Shown: in pieces, positions 29,049-38,191 of the stretch | How positions within the stretch are numbered: the stretch's first letter is position 1 | Layout: the number at the start of each line of letters is the position of its first letter | Assembly (NCBI RefSeq): GCF_001494595.1 | Contig: NZ_LN929907.1 | Span: 1,741,468 to 1,805,467 of the forward strand | From: Mycobacterium sp. M26 | GTDB lineage: Bacteria > Actinomycetota > Actinomycetes > Mycobacteriales > Mycobacteriaceae | Reading direction: 5' to 3' | DNA: 64,000 nucleotides | Notes under the pieces: generated by a model | The model's database searches: none | Seen by the model: only the letters and a program-made list of their open reading frames with translations | Told to the model about the DNA's origin: nothing | Position numbers and translations under genes: made by a program

Positions 29049-29458
29049 CCTATCCGCCACGCGCGCAGAACAACTCGCTGGACTGGCTGGTGTCCAACTT
29101 CGCCCGCGAGGTTCCCGGGGTGTCGCATGCGGTGCTGGTCTCGGTTGACGGTCTGCTGATTGCGGCCAGTGAGCAGTTGCCCCGGGAGCGGGCCGAGCAA
29201 TTGGCCGCCGTCACCTCCGGGCTGGCCAGTCTGGCCGCCGGTGCGGCTCAACTCTTCGAAGGCGGCCAGGTGCTGCAGTCGGTGGTCGAGATGGCCGGTG
29301 GCTACCTGCTGGTCATGCGGGTCGGTGATGGTTCGCAACTGGCCACCCTGGCGGCGCCGAACTGTGACATTGGCCAAATCGGTTACGAGATGGCAGTTTT
29401 GGTCGAGCGAGTAGGCAACGTCGTCTCCTCGTCGCGTCGTGCCCCCCAGCCGTCGTGA
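29045..29458 (+). CDS. mfpD: MfpD, roadblock/LC7-domain protein
   Basis: A 137-residue roadblock/LC7 protein ([46 protein letters not shown] in sense; only the motif DGLLIAAS is needed to place it). In conservons this subunit is thought to regulate the partner small GTPase; in M. tuberculosis the homologue is Rv3364c. The ATG overlaps the mfpE stop as ATGA, so the two are translationally coupled. Cytosolic, no catalytic residues expected. Confidence 0.9.
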   Translation: MTYPPRAQNNSLDWLVSNFAREVPGVSHAVLVSVDGLLIAASEQLPRERAEQLAAVTSGLASLAAGAAQLFEGGQVLQSVVEMAGGYLLVMRVGDGSQLATLAAPNCDIGQIGYEMAVLVERVGNVVSSSRRAPQPS

Positions 29459-29464
29459 CGCATC

Positions 29465-29833
29465 ATGGACCCGCGCCCGTCACCCGAGGCTGAGGCCAAC
29501 CTCGTTCGTCCGTATGCGCTGACGTCCGGCCGCACCGATACCACCGTCGAACTGCCCCTGGAGGCACCGATCGAGACGCTGCGCTCGGCGCAGGCGCATC
29601 ACTGGCCCTCCGGTGATGTCCGCGGCCGGATCTGTCACCTGTGTGCCGATAGCCTGTCGGTGGCCGAGATCTCGGCGAAACTGGGTTTGCCGCTCGGTGT
29701 CGCGCGGGTCCTCGTCGGTGACCTGGTCACGTCGGGATATCTTCGGGTACACACAACACTGACCGATCGCTCTTCGGTGGACGAGCGCCGTGAACTCATA
29801 GGAAGGACGCTGCGTGGCCTACGAGCCCTCTGA
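29465..29833 (+). CDS. mfpC: MfpC, DUF742 protein
   Basis: A 122-residue DUF742 protein, the same length I recall for Rv3363c. It opens RPSPEAEANLVRPYALTSGR and has a winged-helix-like central part, LCADSLSVAEISAKLGLPLG, followed by ARVLVGDLVTSGYLRVH, which is typical of the family. The role is thought to be as a conservon adaptor. It starts 6 bp after mfpD and overlaps mfpB by 20 bp. Confidence 0.9.
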   Translation: MDPRPSPEAEANLVRPYALTSGRTDTTVELPLEAPIETLRSAQAHHWPSGDVRGRICHLCADSLSVAEISAKLGLPLGVARVLVGDLVTSGYLRVHTTLTDRSSVDERRELIGRTLRGLRAL

Positions 29834-30389
29834 GGGGCGCGCAGCCGCCTCGACGAAGATCGTCATCGCGGGTGGGTTCGGCGCCGGAAAGACCACGTTC
29901 GTCGGGGCGGTGTCGGAGATCATGCCGCTGCGCACTGAAGCCATGGTGACCGACGCCTCCGCTGCGGTGGACGCGTTGGAGGCCACGCCGGGCAAGTCGA
30001 CGACCACGGTGGCGATGGACTTCGGTCGCATCACCCTCGACAGCGACCTGGTGCTCTACCTGTTCGGCACGCCCGGGCAGCGCCGGTTCTGGTTCATGTG
30101 GGATGACCTGGTGCACGGTGCGATCGGGGCGATCATCCTGGTCGACGTCCGCCGCCTGCAAGACAGCTTCCCGGCTGTGGACTTCTTCGAACACCGCAAG
30201 CTACCGTTCCTCATTGCGATCAACGAATTCGACGGTGCGCCAAGGTATCCCACCGATGAGGTGCGCAAGGCCCTGACGTTGCCGGACAGTACGCCGGTGA
30301 TCACCGTCGACGCCAGAGACCGCAAGTCGGCCACCGACGCGCTGATCGTGGTCAGTGAGTACGCCCTGGCCAGCCTGAGCGCCTCCTAG
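29814..30389 (+). CDS. mfpB: MfpB, small Ras-like GTPase of the conservon
   Basis: GTP-binding protein of 191 residues. The P-loop is GGFGAGKTTFVG at about 18-29, the switch II region is LFGTPGQRRFWFMWDD, and the base-recognition motif is NEFDGA in place of NKxD. In mycobacteria the homologue Rv3362c acts with MfpA to protect gyrase from fluoroquinolones. The start is the GTG at 29814 with AGGAAGG upstream; it overlaps mfpC by 20 bp, and mfpA starts 8 bp after its stop. Confidence 0.92.
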   Translation: MAYEPSEGRAAASTKIVIAGGFGAGKTTFVGAVSEIMPLRTEAMVTDASAAVDALEATPGKSTTTVAMDFGRITLDSDLVLYLFGTPGQRRFWFMWDDLVHGAIGAIILVDVRRLQDSFPAVDFFEHRKLPFLIAINEFDGAPRYPTDEVRKALTLPDSTPVITVDARDRKSATDALIVVSEYALASLSAS

Positions 30390-30397
30390 AGGCAGCG

Positions 30398-30949
30398 ATG
30401 CCACACTGGGCCGATCAGGAATTCGTCGGTCACGACTTCCGCGACGAGGATCTGTCCGGGCTGCACACCGAACGGGTGGTGTTCACCGAATGCGATTTCG
30501 GCGGCGCGAACCTGGCCGAGTCCACCCACCTGGGCTCGGCGTTCCGCAACTGCCGTTTCCTGCGGAGCACGCTGTGGCACAGCACGTTCCGCCACTGCAG
30601 CATGCTGGGCTCGACGTTCGAGAACTGCCGGTTGCGTCCGGCGGTGTTCGAGGAGGTGGACTTCACGCTGGCGGTGCTCGGTGGTGCCGACCTGCGCGGG
30701 GTGGACCTGTCGGGCAGTCGGCTGCGGGAAGCGGGCCTGGTCCAGGCCGACCTGCGCAAGGCCGTGCTGCGCGGTACCGACCTCACCGGGGCCCGGACCA
30801 ACGGGCTGCGGTTGGAGCAGGCCGACCTGCGCGGCGCCCGGATCGACGCGTCATTGTGGACCACCGCGCAGTGCCGCGGCGCGAAGATCGACGTGCCTCA
30901 GGCGCTGGCGTTCGCCGTGGCCCACGGCCTGGATGTCACCGGCGAGTAA
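30398..30949 (+). CDS. mfpA: MfpA, pentapeptide-repeat gyrase-protection protein
   Basis: Right-handed quadrilateral beta-helix protein that mimics DNA and binds DNA gyrase, lowering fluoroquinolone susceptibility (established for the family). At 183 residues it has the length of Rv3361c. Pentapeptide repeats A(D/N)LXX run almost throughout: GGANLAESTHLGSAFRNC, GADLRGVDLSGSRLREAGL, QADLRKAVLRGTDLTGARTN. The C-terminal cap ends AFAVAHGLDVTGE. It is the last gene of the operon. Confidence 0.95.
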   Translation: MPHWADQEFVGHDFRDEDLSGLHTERVVFTECDFGGANLAESTHLGSAFRNCRFLRSTLWHSTFRHCSMLGSTFENCRLRPAVFEEVDFTLAVLGGADLRGVDLSGSRLREAGLVQADLRKAVLRGTDLTGARTNGLRLEQADLRGARIDASLWTTAQCRGAKIDVPQALAFAVAHGLDVTGE

Positions 30950-31126
30950 GGCCGACACCCACCCGGTTCTTACCGGACGACGCGAAATGCGCTACCCGCG
31001 TGCGTAATTGACCCGCAGGACAGATTCCCGGTTTCACATCGCGCTGCTAAGTCGTTGATAGTGCGGACATAGAGCCTGGTCATAGCGTCGAGACGAGATC
31101 CGGTCTGCAAGGTCAAGGAGCGTGCG

Positions 31127-31306
31127 GTGCTATCAGGTGAGTTGGTTCGCGCGGTCGGTCCCGTCATCTGCTGTGTGGGGCTGGCTCTTCCGTTGATGGG
31201 ATGTTCACCGTCAGCCCAGGTTTCGCCGTTTCCCGCGCCTGCGCCGTCCACGTGGTCGAGCGTCGCGACCTTCGCCCCCGCGACCTCGGCGCAACACGGT
31301 GAATAA
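31127..31306 (+). CDS. Small putative lipoprotein, 59 residues
   Basis: Not assignable to any family I know. The frame runs from a GTG at 31127 to a TAA at 31304-31306. It has a strong ribosome site (AAGGAG, 6 nt before the GTG), a short hydrophobic signal region (PVICCVGLALPLMGC) and a lipobox LMGC that would place the acylated Cys at residue 27. The mature part of about 33 residues is Ser/Pro/Ala-rich (SPSAQVSPFPAPAPSTW). It ends 27 bp before the next exported protein on the same strand, so the two may be co-transcribed. The evidence is the ribosome site plus lipobox; conservation is untested. Confidence 0.6.
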   Translation: MLSGELVRAVGPVICCVGLALPLMGCSPSAQVSPFPAPAPSTWSSVATFAPATSAQHGE

Positions 31307-31333
31307 CCCCATCAGGAGAAATGAGGAGTAGTG

Positions 31334-31725
31334 ATGTCCCACAACAGAATGACGGCTCGGATACTCGGTGCAGCGGGCATAGCGGTGGCAACAGGTACCG
31401 CTCTTCTCGCAGGCGGCACCACCGCCGTCGCGCACGCGGAACCACCCGGCATGTGCGCGCCCGGAATGCCCTGCGGTCCCGGTGGCGGTGGGATGGGGAT
31501 GGGTGGACCCGGCGGATTTGACCGGGGCGGCCCCGGCGAATTCGGCCCGACAGGCTTCGGCGGACCAGGTGGGCCGGGTGGGCCCCACCTGGTCCGCCGA
31601 AGCCTGTCGGGCCGGGTGGGCCGGGTGCTAACGGACCGGGTGGACCAGGCGGACCGATTCTGGGCCCGGTCGGCAACATCCTGTCGGATCTGTGCGTCCT
31701 ACCGATCGTATGCCCGCCGCGCTGA
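31334..31725 (+). pseudogene. Gly/Pro-rich exported protein, frameshifted by a 38-bp insertion
   Basis: The N terminus is a clear Sec signal peptide (MSHNRMTARILG ... AVAHAEPPG, cleavage after AHA) followed by Gly/Pro/Met-rich sequence with two early cysteines (MCAPGMPCG). As it stands, the frame changes character after GGPGGPGGP and runs on to 31777 with Arg-rich sequence unlike an exported protein. Removing 38 bp between the two copies of GGGCCGGGTGGGCC (31571-31584 and 31609-31622) restores a natural ending: ANGPGGPGGPILGPVGN, then a hydrophobic tail with two cysteines ending VCPPR, stop at 31723-31725. The repaired protein would be 117 residues. The cause is either a real template-switch mutation or an assembly fault. 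Function unknown. Confidence 0.75.
31544..31613. repeat. Perfect 30-bp inverted repeat with a 10-base loop
   Basis: The left arm 31544-31573 begins GGCCCGACAGG and the right arm 31584-31613 is its exact reverse complement, ending CCTGTCGGGCC. The loop is 31574-31583. The right arm lies inside the 38-bp segment that breaks the reading frame, so it looks like an inverted copy of the neighbouring coding sequence. Confidence 0.95.
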
Positions 31726-31737
31726 CGGTCTACTGAT

Positions 31738-32205
31738 CTACTTCCAGACCAGTAGGTCGGCGGCGCCGTTGTTGTAGACGACCTGCGTTGGGGCGGGCCC
31801 GGTCACATCGAAGTACAGCTTGCCGGTTGATTTTCCGCCCTGCGGCAGCGTGGCGCCGCTGATACCGGTCGGCGTGGCCGCCTGCCACAGCACGGGGTAG
31901 TTGGTGCCGTTGGCCGAGCGGGCGTTGAAGTCCGGAATGATCGGCGTGACGCTGCCCTTCGCGGCGCGCACCGCGGCGGTAGCCTCCCACAGCTTGCCGG
32001 CCAGTGGGTAACCGGGAATGGTGTCGGTGCTCGGCTTGAGGCCGCTGATCTGCCACACGGTGATCACTGCACCGTCGTTGTCGATCAACCGGTTCCACCC
32101 GCCGAAGGTGTCGGTGGTCGGATCGGTCGGCGTGGCGGCGGCCACCGGCGCCAGCGCCAACGCGAGTCCCACTGCTGCGGCGGCCATCACGGTCTTCATC
32201 GTCAT
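31738..32205 (-). CDS. MPT63-like secreted immunogenic protein (DUF1942)
   Basis: A 155-residue exported protein with a signal peptide (MTMKTVMAAAAVGLALALAP, cleavage near VAAATP). The mature region closely follows the M. tuberculosis antigen MPT63 as I remember it, with shared segments such as IPGYPLAGKLWEATA, YPVLWQAATPTGISGATLPQ and STGKLYFDVTGPAPT, so an immunoglobulin-like beta sandwich is expected. Function is unknown even for MPT63. The start is the ATG at 32205 with AGGGTG 6 nt upstream. It ends 12 bp after the convergent broken exported protein. Confidence 0.9.
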   Translation of the reverse strand: MTMKTVMAAAAVGLALALAPVAAATPTDPTTDTFGGWNRLIDNDGAVITVWQISGLKPSTDTIPGYPLAGKLWEATAAVRAAKGSVTPIIPDFNARSANGTNYPVLWQAATPTGISGATLPQGGKSTGKLYFDVTGPAPTQVVYNNGAADLLVWK

Positions 32206-32323
32206 GCGCGGCACCCTAGGGGTGCCTGATGAACAGCGGCTGACGAGCAGCTTGCATCTGCGTTGATTCAGAACTCTGGCACAGGGTCACTCGCAGATCC
32301 TGTGCGTGAGTTCTGGCTCAACG

Positions 32324-34903
32324 CTAGGCGGACTTGAGCCGGATCTTCCAGCGCACGAACGTCAGATAGCCCACGCACAGCGCGCCCAGCATGGCCATGT
32401 CGAACCACCAGGCCGACGCCGTGTGCTCCCAGTGCCGGTCCTTCGGGGTGAGCGGTCCCGGCACCAGCTTGATGAGGTCGACGGTCGAGGCCGACGCCGC
32501 GAAGCCCCAGCGGGCCGGGGTGAACCACGACAACTGGTCGAGCACAAGGCGTCCCGTCACCGGGATCATCCCGCCGGAGAACACCAGCTGGCTCATTACC
32601 GCCACCACCAGCAGCGGCATGATCTGCTCGTTGGACTTCGCCATCGCCGACAGCGCCAGGCCCACCATCGCGGCGGTCACCGTCGTTGCGGCCATCACCA
32701 CGAACAGCTCCAGCGTCGGGCTCAGGAACGTCAGCGAGCCCTGCGTGGGTGCGCCCTTGCCGGCGATGGTGATCGCCGTGACGATCGAGGACTGCACGAT
32801 CGCGAACGCCGCATAGATGCACACCTTCGCCAGCAGGTACGCCGTCGTCGACAACCCGACCGCCTGCTCGCGGCGGAAGATCGCCCGCTCGCCGATCAGG
32901 TCGCGGACCGTCAGTGCGGTGCCCATGAAGATCGCGCCGACGTTGAGCAGCACCAGGATCTGGCCGGGCTCGTTGGGGGCGTTGCCCATCGGATCGGGCA
33001 CCCCGAAGCCGACGGTGCCGGGCACCGACAGCGACAGCACACCCATGATGAATGGCAGCACCGCCAGGAACGCGAAATAGCCGCGGTCGGAGATGATCAG
33101 CCGCAGCTGTCGGCGCCCGATCGTCGAGAACTGGCGCAGCAGGCTGGTGTGCGTGGGTTCGCCGATATCGGAGGGTTTCTCCACCGGCGGCGGCGGGGGA
33201 GTCGGCCCGGTGTGCGCCAGGTAGCGCTGATAGGCGGCGTCCGGATCACCGGCGACGCTGCTGAAGATGTCGGCCCAGTTGGTGGTTCCCATGGTCGGGC
33301 CGATCTGGCTGGGCGGCCCGCAGAAGGCGGTCTTGCCGCCCGGCGCCAGCAGCAGCACCTGATCGCACACGTCGAGATAGGTCAGCGAGTGGGTGACGAC
33401 CAGCACCACACGGCCGGCGTCGGCCAGTTGGCGCAGCATCGTCATGACCTGACGGTCCAGCGCGGGGTCCAGACCCGAGGTCGGCTCGTCGAGGATCAGC
33501 AGCGACGGCCCGGTCAGCAGTTCCAGGGCCACCGAGGCGCGCTTGCGCTGACCGCCGGACAGCTTGTCCACCCGGGTGTCGGCGTGCTTGGTCATCTCCA
33601 GCTCGGCCAGCACCTGGGCCACCACCTGCTGGCGGTCCTCCTTGGTGGTGTCCGGCGGCAGGCGCAGTTCGGCGGCGTACATCAGCGCCTGGTTGACCGT
33701 CAGCTGGCCGTGCACCACGTCGTCCTGCGGCACCATCCCGATCCGGGAACGCAACGAGGCGTACTCGGCGTGCACGTTGTGACCCTCGAAAGTGACTGTG
33801 CCACTTGTTGGATGGGTGTAGCCGGCAACCAGACGGGCGAACGTCGACTTGCCTGCACCCGACGGCCCGATCACCGCGGTGAGCGTGCCGGGGCGTGCGG
33901 TCAGCGAGATGTTCTCCAGCAGCGTCTTGTTGTGCTCGATCGTCCACGTCACACCGCGCACGTCGAGGCCGCCGGTTGCGGTGGCCGCCTCGGTCTCGGT
34001 GCGCCGCACCAGGGTGCCGCCGGCGAACACCAGGTCGACGTTGCCGATGGTGACCACGTCACCCTCGTTGAGCAACGCGGTATCCACCCGGGTGCCGTTG
34101 ACGAAGGTGCCGTTGATGCTGCGGTTGTCGGCGATCTCGGTGCCGCCGGGGGTGGGGATCAGCGTGGCGTGATGCCGCGAGGCCAGCACATCGGGGATGA
34201 CGATGTCGTTGTCGGTGGCGCGACCGATCTTGACCGCGCCGGGCGGCACCTCAGCCGGGGCGCCGCCGGGCCGCAGGATCTTCAGCATCGAGGTGGCCAG
34301 GTTCGACGATCCGGCGGGCTTGCCCTCGGCCGGACGCATCTGCGTCGGTGCGGCGGCCGGCGGTGGCGCCACCGGACCGGAGGCGGTGGGCGGCCGCGTC
34401 GGATACGCCGGCTGCACGCGTGAACCGCTGGTCGGATACGCCGGCGGCTGCTGATAGGTGGGCGCCGTCCGCGGCGGCGGCCAGGCGTTGGCGGTCGACG
34501 GGCCCTGGCTGGGGTTGGCCGGCCACGACGGCGAGGACGGCGGGGCGGACATCCGCACCGACGACGTCTGCGGCGGGCGGCCCACCGAGCCCTGGTGCCG
34601 TCCGACGCCGAAGCGGATCACCGGGCCGTCAGGGTTGCCGACGTTGACAGTCATCCCGTCGGCGATGTCGACCGACGGGATGCGCCGGCCGTTGACGAAC
34701 ATGCCGTTCAGCGAGCCGTTGTCGATCGCCATCCAGCGGCCGTTGTCGAACCGCAGCACCAGGTGGGCGCGGGAGATCAGCGGGTGGGCAATCCGGACGT
34801 CGGCACGAAGGTCGCGGCCAACCACGACGTCGTGCCCTGCGGCGAAGGTGCGCTCCGACCCGTCGTACTGAACGGTCAGCGCGGGTGCGGCTGGTCGACT
34901 CAT
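32324..34903 (-). CDS. FHA-domain ABC transporter (Rv1747-like)
   Basis: A single-chain exporter of 859 residues. Two FHA phosphothreonine-binding domains come first (about 8-95, with VVGRDLRADVRIAHPLISRAH as the key part, and about 215-290, with KIGRATDNDIVIPDVLASRH), separated by a long Pro-rich linker. Then an ABCG-type nucleotide-binding domain has Walker A GPSGAGKST at about 345, signature LSGGQRKRASVALELL and Walker B LLILDEPTSGLD. The C-terminal ABC-2 membrane domain has about six segments. The M. tuberculosis homologue is regulated by Ser/Thr kinase phosphorylation through the FHA domains and is linked to cell-wall glycolipid export. ATG 34903 is preferred over an upstream TTG. Confidence 0.93.
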   Translation of the reverse strand: MSRPAAPALTVQYDGSERTFAAGHDVVVGRDLRADVRIAHPLISRAHLVLRFDNGRWMAIDNGSLNGMFVNGRRIPSVDIADGMTVNVGNPDGPVIRFGVGRHQGSVGRPPQTSSVRMSAPPSSPSWPANPSQGPSTANAWPPPRTAPTYQQPPAYPTSGSRVQPAYPTRPPTASGPVAPPPAAAPTQMRPAEGKPAGSSNLATSMLKILRPGGAPAEVPPGAVKIGRATDNDIVIPDVLASRHHATLIPTPGGTEIADNRSINGTFVNGTRVDTALLNEGDVVTIGNVDLVFAGGTLVRRTETEAATATGGLDVRGVTWTIEHNKTLLENISLTARPGTLTAVIGPSGAGKSTFARLVAGYTHPTSGTVTFEGHNVHAEYASLRSRIGMVPQDDVVHGQLTVNQALMYAAELRLPPDTTKEDRQQVVAQVLAELEMTKHADTRVDKLSGGQRKRASVALELLTGPSLLILDEPTSGLDPALDRQVMTMLRQLADAGRVVLVVTHSLTYLDVCDQVLLLAPGGKTAFCGPPSQIGPTMGTTNWADIFSSVAGDPDAAYQRYLAHTGPTPPPPPVEKPSDIGEPTHTSLLRQFSTIGRRQLRLIISDRGYFAFLAVLPFIMGVLSLSVPGTVGFGVPDPMGNAPNEPGQILVLLNVGAIFMGTALTVRDLIGERAIFRREQAVGLSTTAYLLAKVCIYAAFAIVQSSIVTAITIAGKGAPTQGSLTFLSPTLELFVVMAATTVTAAMVGLALSAMAKSNEQIMPLLVVAVMSQLVFSGGMIPVTGRLVLDQLSWFTPARWGFAASASTVDLIKLVPGPLTPKDRHWEHTASAWWFDMAMLGALCVGYLTFVRWKIRLKSA

Positions 34904-34940
34904 CGCCACCAACTGTATCGGTAGCGCCGCGGCTCGCCCG

Positions 34941-36140
34941 TCAGGCGGGAGCGCCCGTTTCCACGCAGACGGTCCGCGAGTAAATGGTCGGCATGCACTT
35001 GTTGCAGTGCGTGCACAGCGACTTCACGGTGTGTGCGTCGCCGTCGGCCTTGATCCGGTTGAGCAGGTCCGGCTCGGCCAGCAGCGCCCGGCCCATCGCC
35101 ACGTACTCGAAGCCGTCGGCCATCGCGCGGTCCATGGTCTCGCGGTTGGTGATCCCGCCGAGCAGGATCAGCGGCATGGTCAGTTCCTTGCGGAACTGCA
35201 GGGCGTCGCGCAGCAGGTAGGTGTCCTCGTAGGGGTACTCGCGCATGAATTTCGTGCCGGTCATCCGCATGCCCCAGTTCAGCGGCCACTTCTGCGCGGC
35301 GGCGAACTCCTTGACCGGGGCGTCGCCGCGGAACAGGTACATCGGGTTGAGCAGCGAGCTACCCGCGGTCAGTTCGATGGCGTCCAGACCGCCGTCGTCC
35401 TGCAGCCACTTGGCGGTCTGCAGCGATTCCTCGATCCGGATCCCGCCGCGCACCCCGTCGGCCATGTTCAGCTTGGCGGTCACCGCGATCGGTGCCGCGC
35501 CCAGGCGTTCGACCTCGCGGCGCACCGCCAGCACGATCGAGCGGGCCACCCTGGCGCGGTTCTCCAGCGAACCGCCGTACTCGTCGGAGCGCCGGTTGAT
35601 CATCGGCGACAGGAACGAGCTGGCCAGATAGTTGTGGCCGAGGTGGATCTCGACGGCGTCGAAGCCGGAGTCGATCGCATACCGCGCAGCCGCCGCGTGT
35701 GCGGCGATCACATCGTTGATGTCGTCACGTGAAGCGTGCTTGGCGAACTTCATCGCCAGCGGGTTGAAGAAGCGGACCGGCGCGAGCGCGGGCGCCTTGT
35801 TGGACCGCGAGTTGGCCACCGGCCCGGCGTGCCCGATCTGCGCGCTGATCGCGGCGCCCTCGGCGTGCACGGCATCGGCCAGCCGGCGCAGGCCGGGGAC
35901 CGCCTCCGGGCGCATCCAGATCTGGCCGCCGTTGGTGCGCCCGCCCTTGCTCACCGCGGTGTAGGCCACCGTCGTCATGCCGACACCGCCCGCGGCGATG
36001 GCCTGGTGGAACCGGATCAGGTCGTCGGAGACGACGTCGTCGGGGGTGCGGGCCTCGAAGGTGGCCGACTTGAGGATGCGGTTGCGCAGCGTGATGGGGC
36101 CGAGCTTGGCTGGGCTGAACACATCTGGCGCACTGGTCAT
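34941..36140 (-). CDS. NADH:flavin oxidoreductase, old-yellow-enzyme family (Rv3359-like)
   Basis: FMN-binding TIM-barrel oxidoreductase, 399 residues. Signatures: [20 protein letters not shown] at the N terminus, QIGHAGP, the substrate loop [19 protein letters not shown] (HLGHNY type, with the catalytic Tyr), [17 protein letters not shown], and [16 protein letters not shown] for phosphate binding. A Cys cluster near the C terminus ([20 protein letters not shown]) resembles the iron-sulfur motif of the 2,4-dienoyl-CoA reductase branch but without that enzyme's C-terminal domains. The substrate is unknown. Divergent from folD with 70 bp between starts. Confidence 0.88.
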   Translation of the reverse strand: MTSAPDVFSPAKLGPITLRNRILKSATFEARTPDDVVSDDLIRFHQAIAAGGVGMTTVAYTAVSKGGRTNGGQIWMRPEAVPGLRRLADAVHAEGAAISAQIGHAGPVANSRSNKAPALAPVRFFNPLAMKFAKHASRDDINDVIAAHAAAARYAIDSGFDAVEIHLGHNYLASSFLSPMINRRSDEYGGSLENRARVARSIVLAVRREVERLGAAPIAVTAKLNMADGVRGGIRIEESLQTAKWLQDDGGLDAIELTAGSSLLNPMYLFRGDAPVKEFAAAQKWPLNWGMRMTGTKFMREYPYEDTYLLRDALQFRKELTMPLILLGGITNRETMDRAMADGFEYVAMGRALLAEPDLLNRIKADGDAHTVKSLCTHCNKCMPTIYSRTVCVETGAPA

Positions 36141-36210
36141 ATCCGCAGCTCAACACGTACGCGCTGGTGCTGTCAACGCCCGTTGCTCGCTCAATGGAAC
36201 AATACGGTCC

Positions 36211-37059
36211 GTGGTCGCTATCACCCTGGACGGCAAGCTCACCCGCGACGAGATTTTCGTCGACCTCACCGAACGCGTCGCGGCGCTGACCGCCGCTGGC
36301 CGCACCCCGGGACTGGGCACCGTCCTGGTCGGCGACGACCCCGGCTCACACGCCTACGTGCGGGGCAAGCATGCCGACTGCGCGAAGGTCGGCATCACCT
36401 CGATCCGCCGGGATCTGCCCGCCGACGTCAGTCAGGCGCAGCTCGAGGACACCCTCGACGAACTCAACGCCAACCCGGAGTGCACCGGTTACATCGTGCA
36501 GCTGCCGTTGCCCCGACACCTCGACGAGAACGCCGCGCTGGAGCGCATCGACCCGGCCAAGGACGCCGACGGTCTGCACCCGATCAGCCTGGGCCGGCTG
36601 GTGCTTGGCAAGGAAGCTCCGCTGCCGTGTACCCCGCGCGGCATCGTGCACCTGCTGCGCCGCTACGACGTGCCGATCGCCGGGGCGCACGTGGTGGTCA
36701 TCGGCCGCGGTGTCACGGTCGGCCGTCCGCTGGGCCTGCTGCTGACCCGTCGCTCGGAGAACGCGACAGTGACGTTGTGCCACACCGGAACTCGCGATCT
36801 GCCGTCGCTGACCCGGCAGGCCGACATCATCGTGGCCGCGGTTGGGGTGCCGCACATGCTGACACCCGACATGGTGCGTCCGGGTGCCGCCGTCGTCGAC
36901 GTCGGGGTGAGCCGGGTCGACGGCAAGCTCACCGGGGACGTCCACCCCGACGTGTGGGAGGTCGCCGGACACATCTCGCCCAACCCCGGCGGGGTGGGCC
37001 CGCTGACTCGGGCATTCCTGCTGACCAACGTCGTCGAGGCCGCCGAAGGGGCCCGGTGA
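36211..37059 (+). CDS. folD: FolD, methylenetetrahydrofolate dehydrogenase/cyclohydrolase
   Basis: Bifunctional one-carbon enzyme interconverting 5,10-methylene-THF, 5,10-methenyl-THF and 10-formyl-THF, feeding purine synthesis and methionine. 282 residues. Signatures: [20 protein letters not shown] with the catalytic Lys region, [14 protein letters not shown], the NADP site [17 protein letters not shown], and [16 protein letters not shown] at the C terminus. The start is the GTG at 36211; the longer open frame upstream is antisense to the oxidoreductase gene. The next gene overlaps by 4 bp (GTGA). Confidence 0.95.
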   Translation: MVAITLDGKLTRDEIFVDLTERVAALTAAGRTPGLGTVLVGDDPGSHAYVRGKHADCAKVGITSIRRDLPADVSQAQLEDTLDELNANPECTGYIVQLPLPRHLDENAALERIDPAKDADGLHPISLGRLVLGKEAPLPCTPRGIVHLLRRYDVPIAGAHVVVIGRGVTVGRPLGLLLTRRSENATVTLCHTGTRDLPSLTRQADIIVAAVGVPHMLTPDMVRPGAAVVDVGVSRVDGKLTGDVHPDVWEVAGHISPNPGGVGPLTRAFLLTNVVEAAEGAR

Positions 37060-37385
37060 CGGCTCGGGCCAAGCGCAGGCTGCCGACTCGCGACGAGGCG
37101 GTGGCCTTCACCCGGCGCGTGGTGCGGTCGCAGTGGCCGATCCTCAGCGTGTTCGCGGTGTTCCTGCTGGCGTTCGTGCTGGTAGCGGCGGGTTTCTGGC
37201 GGCGCGGGTCATTGCTGATCGGCATCGCGGTCGGGGTGGCCGCCGCGCTGCGGCTGGTGCTCTCCGAGGACCGTGCCGGCCTGCTGGCGGTGCGCTCGCG
37301 CAGCCTGGACTTCGCCACCATGACCACGCTGAGCGTGATCATGATGTACGTGGCCTCGACCATCGACCCGCTGGGCACGTCGTAA
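37056..37385 (+). CDS. DUF3017 small membrane protein (Rv3355c-like)
   Basis: A 109-residue integral membrane protein with three predicted hydrophobic segments: [38 protein letters not shown] and [17 protein letters not shown] basic N terminus ([20 protein letters not shown]) should face the cytosol. Function unknown. The GTG start overlaps the folD stop, so it is translationally coupled to folD as in other mycobacteria. Confidence 0.85.
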   Translation: MTARAKRRLPTRDEAVAFTRRVVRSQWPILSVFAVFLLAFVLVAAGFWRRGSLLIGIAVGVAAALRLVLSEDRAGLLAVRSRSLDFATMTTLSVIMMYVASTIDPLGTS

Positions 37386-37456
37386 CCCGGCCGAATGGCC
37401 ACCTGCGTCACGCTTTTCGCGACATTCCGTGTCGTAAGTGGCCGCTCGGCGCGGGT

Positions 37457-38191
37457 TCAGCCGCCGAGCGTGGCCCGGATGCACACCGTGATGTAGGGCA
37501 GTGCCAGACCGGTCGAGTTCACCAGCGCGGGATGGGTCGCCAGCAGCTCGCGGACCTGATCCAGCGTGCGGGTGCGCACCTCCGTCGGCGAGGTGATGCA
37601 GTAACTGCGCGAGGCCACCAGGTCGATCAACGCCTGCGGGGTCAGGTAGCTCGTCCACTCGACGTGGTGGCGGGCCACATCGGTGAACGGGGCGGGAAGC
37701 GTCGTGGCCTCGTGGAAGTGAACGTCCTCGTGGCCGATGATGCGACCCAGGTCCTTGACCCAGCCCGACCGTTCGTCGCGCACGTTCCACACCAGACCCA
37801 GCCGGCCGCCCGGCTGTAGCACCCGCGCCACCTCGGCCGCCGCCTGCTCCGGGTCGAACCAGTGCCAGGCCTGGGCCACCAGCACCGCATCAACGCTGTT
37901 GTCCGGCAACGGAATCTGTTCGGCGGTGCCCAGCAGGGCCGGGGTGTCGGGCAGTGCTGAGCTCAGCAGCTCGAGCATCTCGGCGATCGGGTCGACGGCG
38001 ACCACGTCGAGTCCGCGTTCGACGAGCCGCGTGGTCAGCTTGCCGGTGCCGGCTCCGAGATCGAGGACGTCACGCGCGCCCGCCGGGAGCAGCCAGTCGA
38101 TGGCCTCCGGTGGATACGACGGGCGACCCCGTTCGTAGGCGGCGGCCTCGGACCCGAATGACAGTGAACGTTGGCGCCGTGACTCGGTCAC
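37457..38191 (-). CDS. Class I SAM-dependent methyltransferase (Rv3342-like)
   Basis: A 244-residue methyltransferase of the methyltransf_11/UbiE type. The SAM-binding motif I is [19 protein letters not shown] at about 40-58, followed by [13 protein letters not shown] and [18 protein letters not shown]. The substrate is unknown. The GTG at 38191 overlaps the metX stop by 4 bp, so it forms the last gene of a metY-metX-methyltransferase operon. Its link to methionine/SAM supply may be only positional. Confidence 0.9.
   Translation of the reverse strand: MTESRRQRSLSFGSEAAAYERGRPSYPPEAIDWLLPAGARDVLDLGAGTGKLTTRLVERGLDVVAVDPIAEMLELLSSALPDTPALLGTAEQIPLPDNSVDAVLVAQAWHWFDPEQAAAEVARVLQPGGRLGLVWNVRDERSGWVKDLGRIIGHEDVHFHEATTLPAPFTDVARHHVEWTSYLTPQALIDLVASRSYCITSPTEVRTRTLDQVRELLATHPALVNSTGLALPYITVCIRATLGG

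Noticed and set aside
32306..34423. Open frame of 705 codons on the plus strand
   Set aside because: Antisense to the FHA-ABC transporter; composition (His, Arg, Gln, Asp) is a shadow pattern with no domain.
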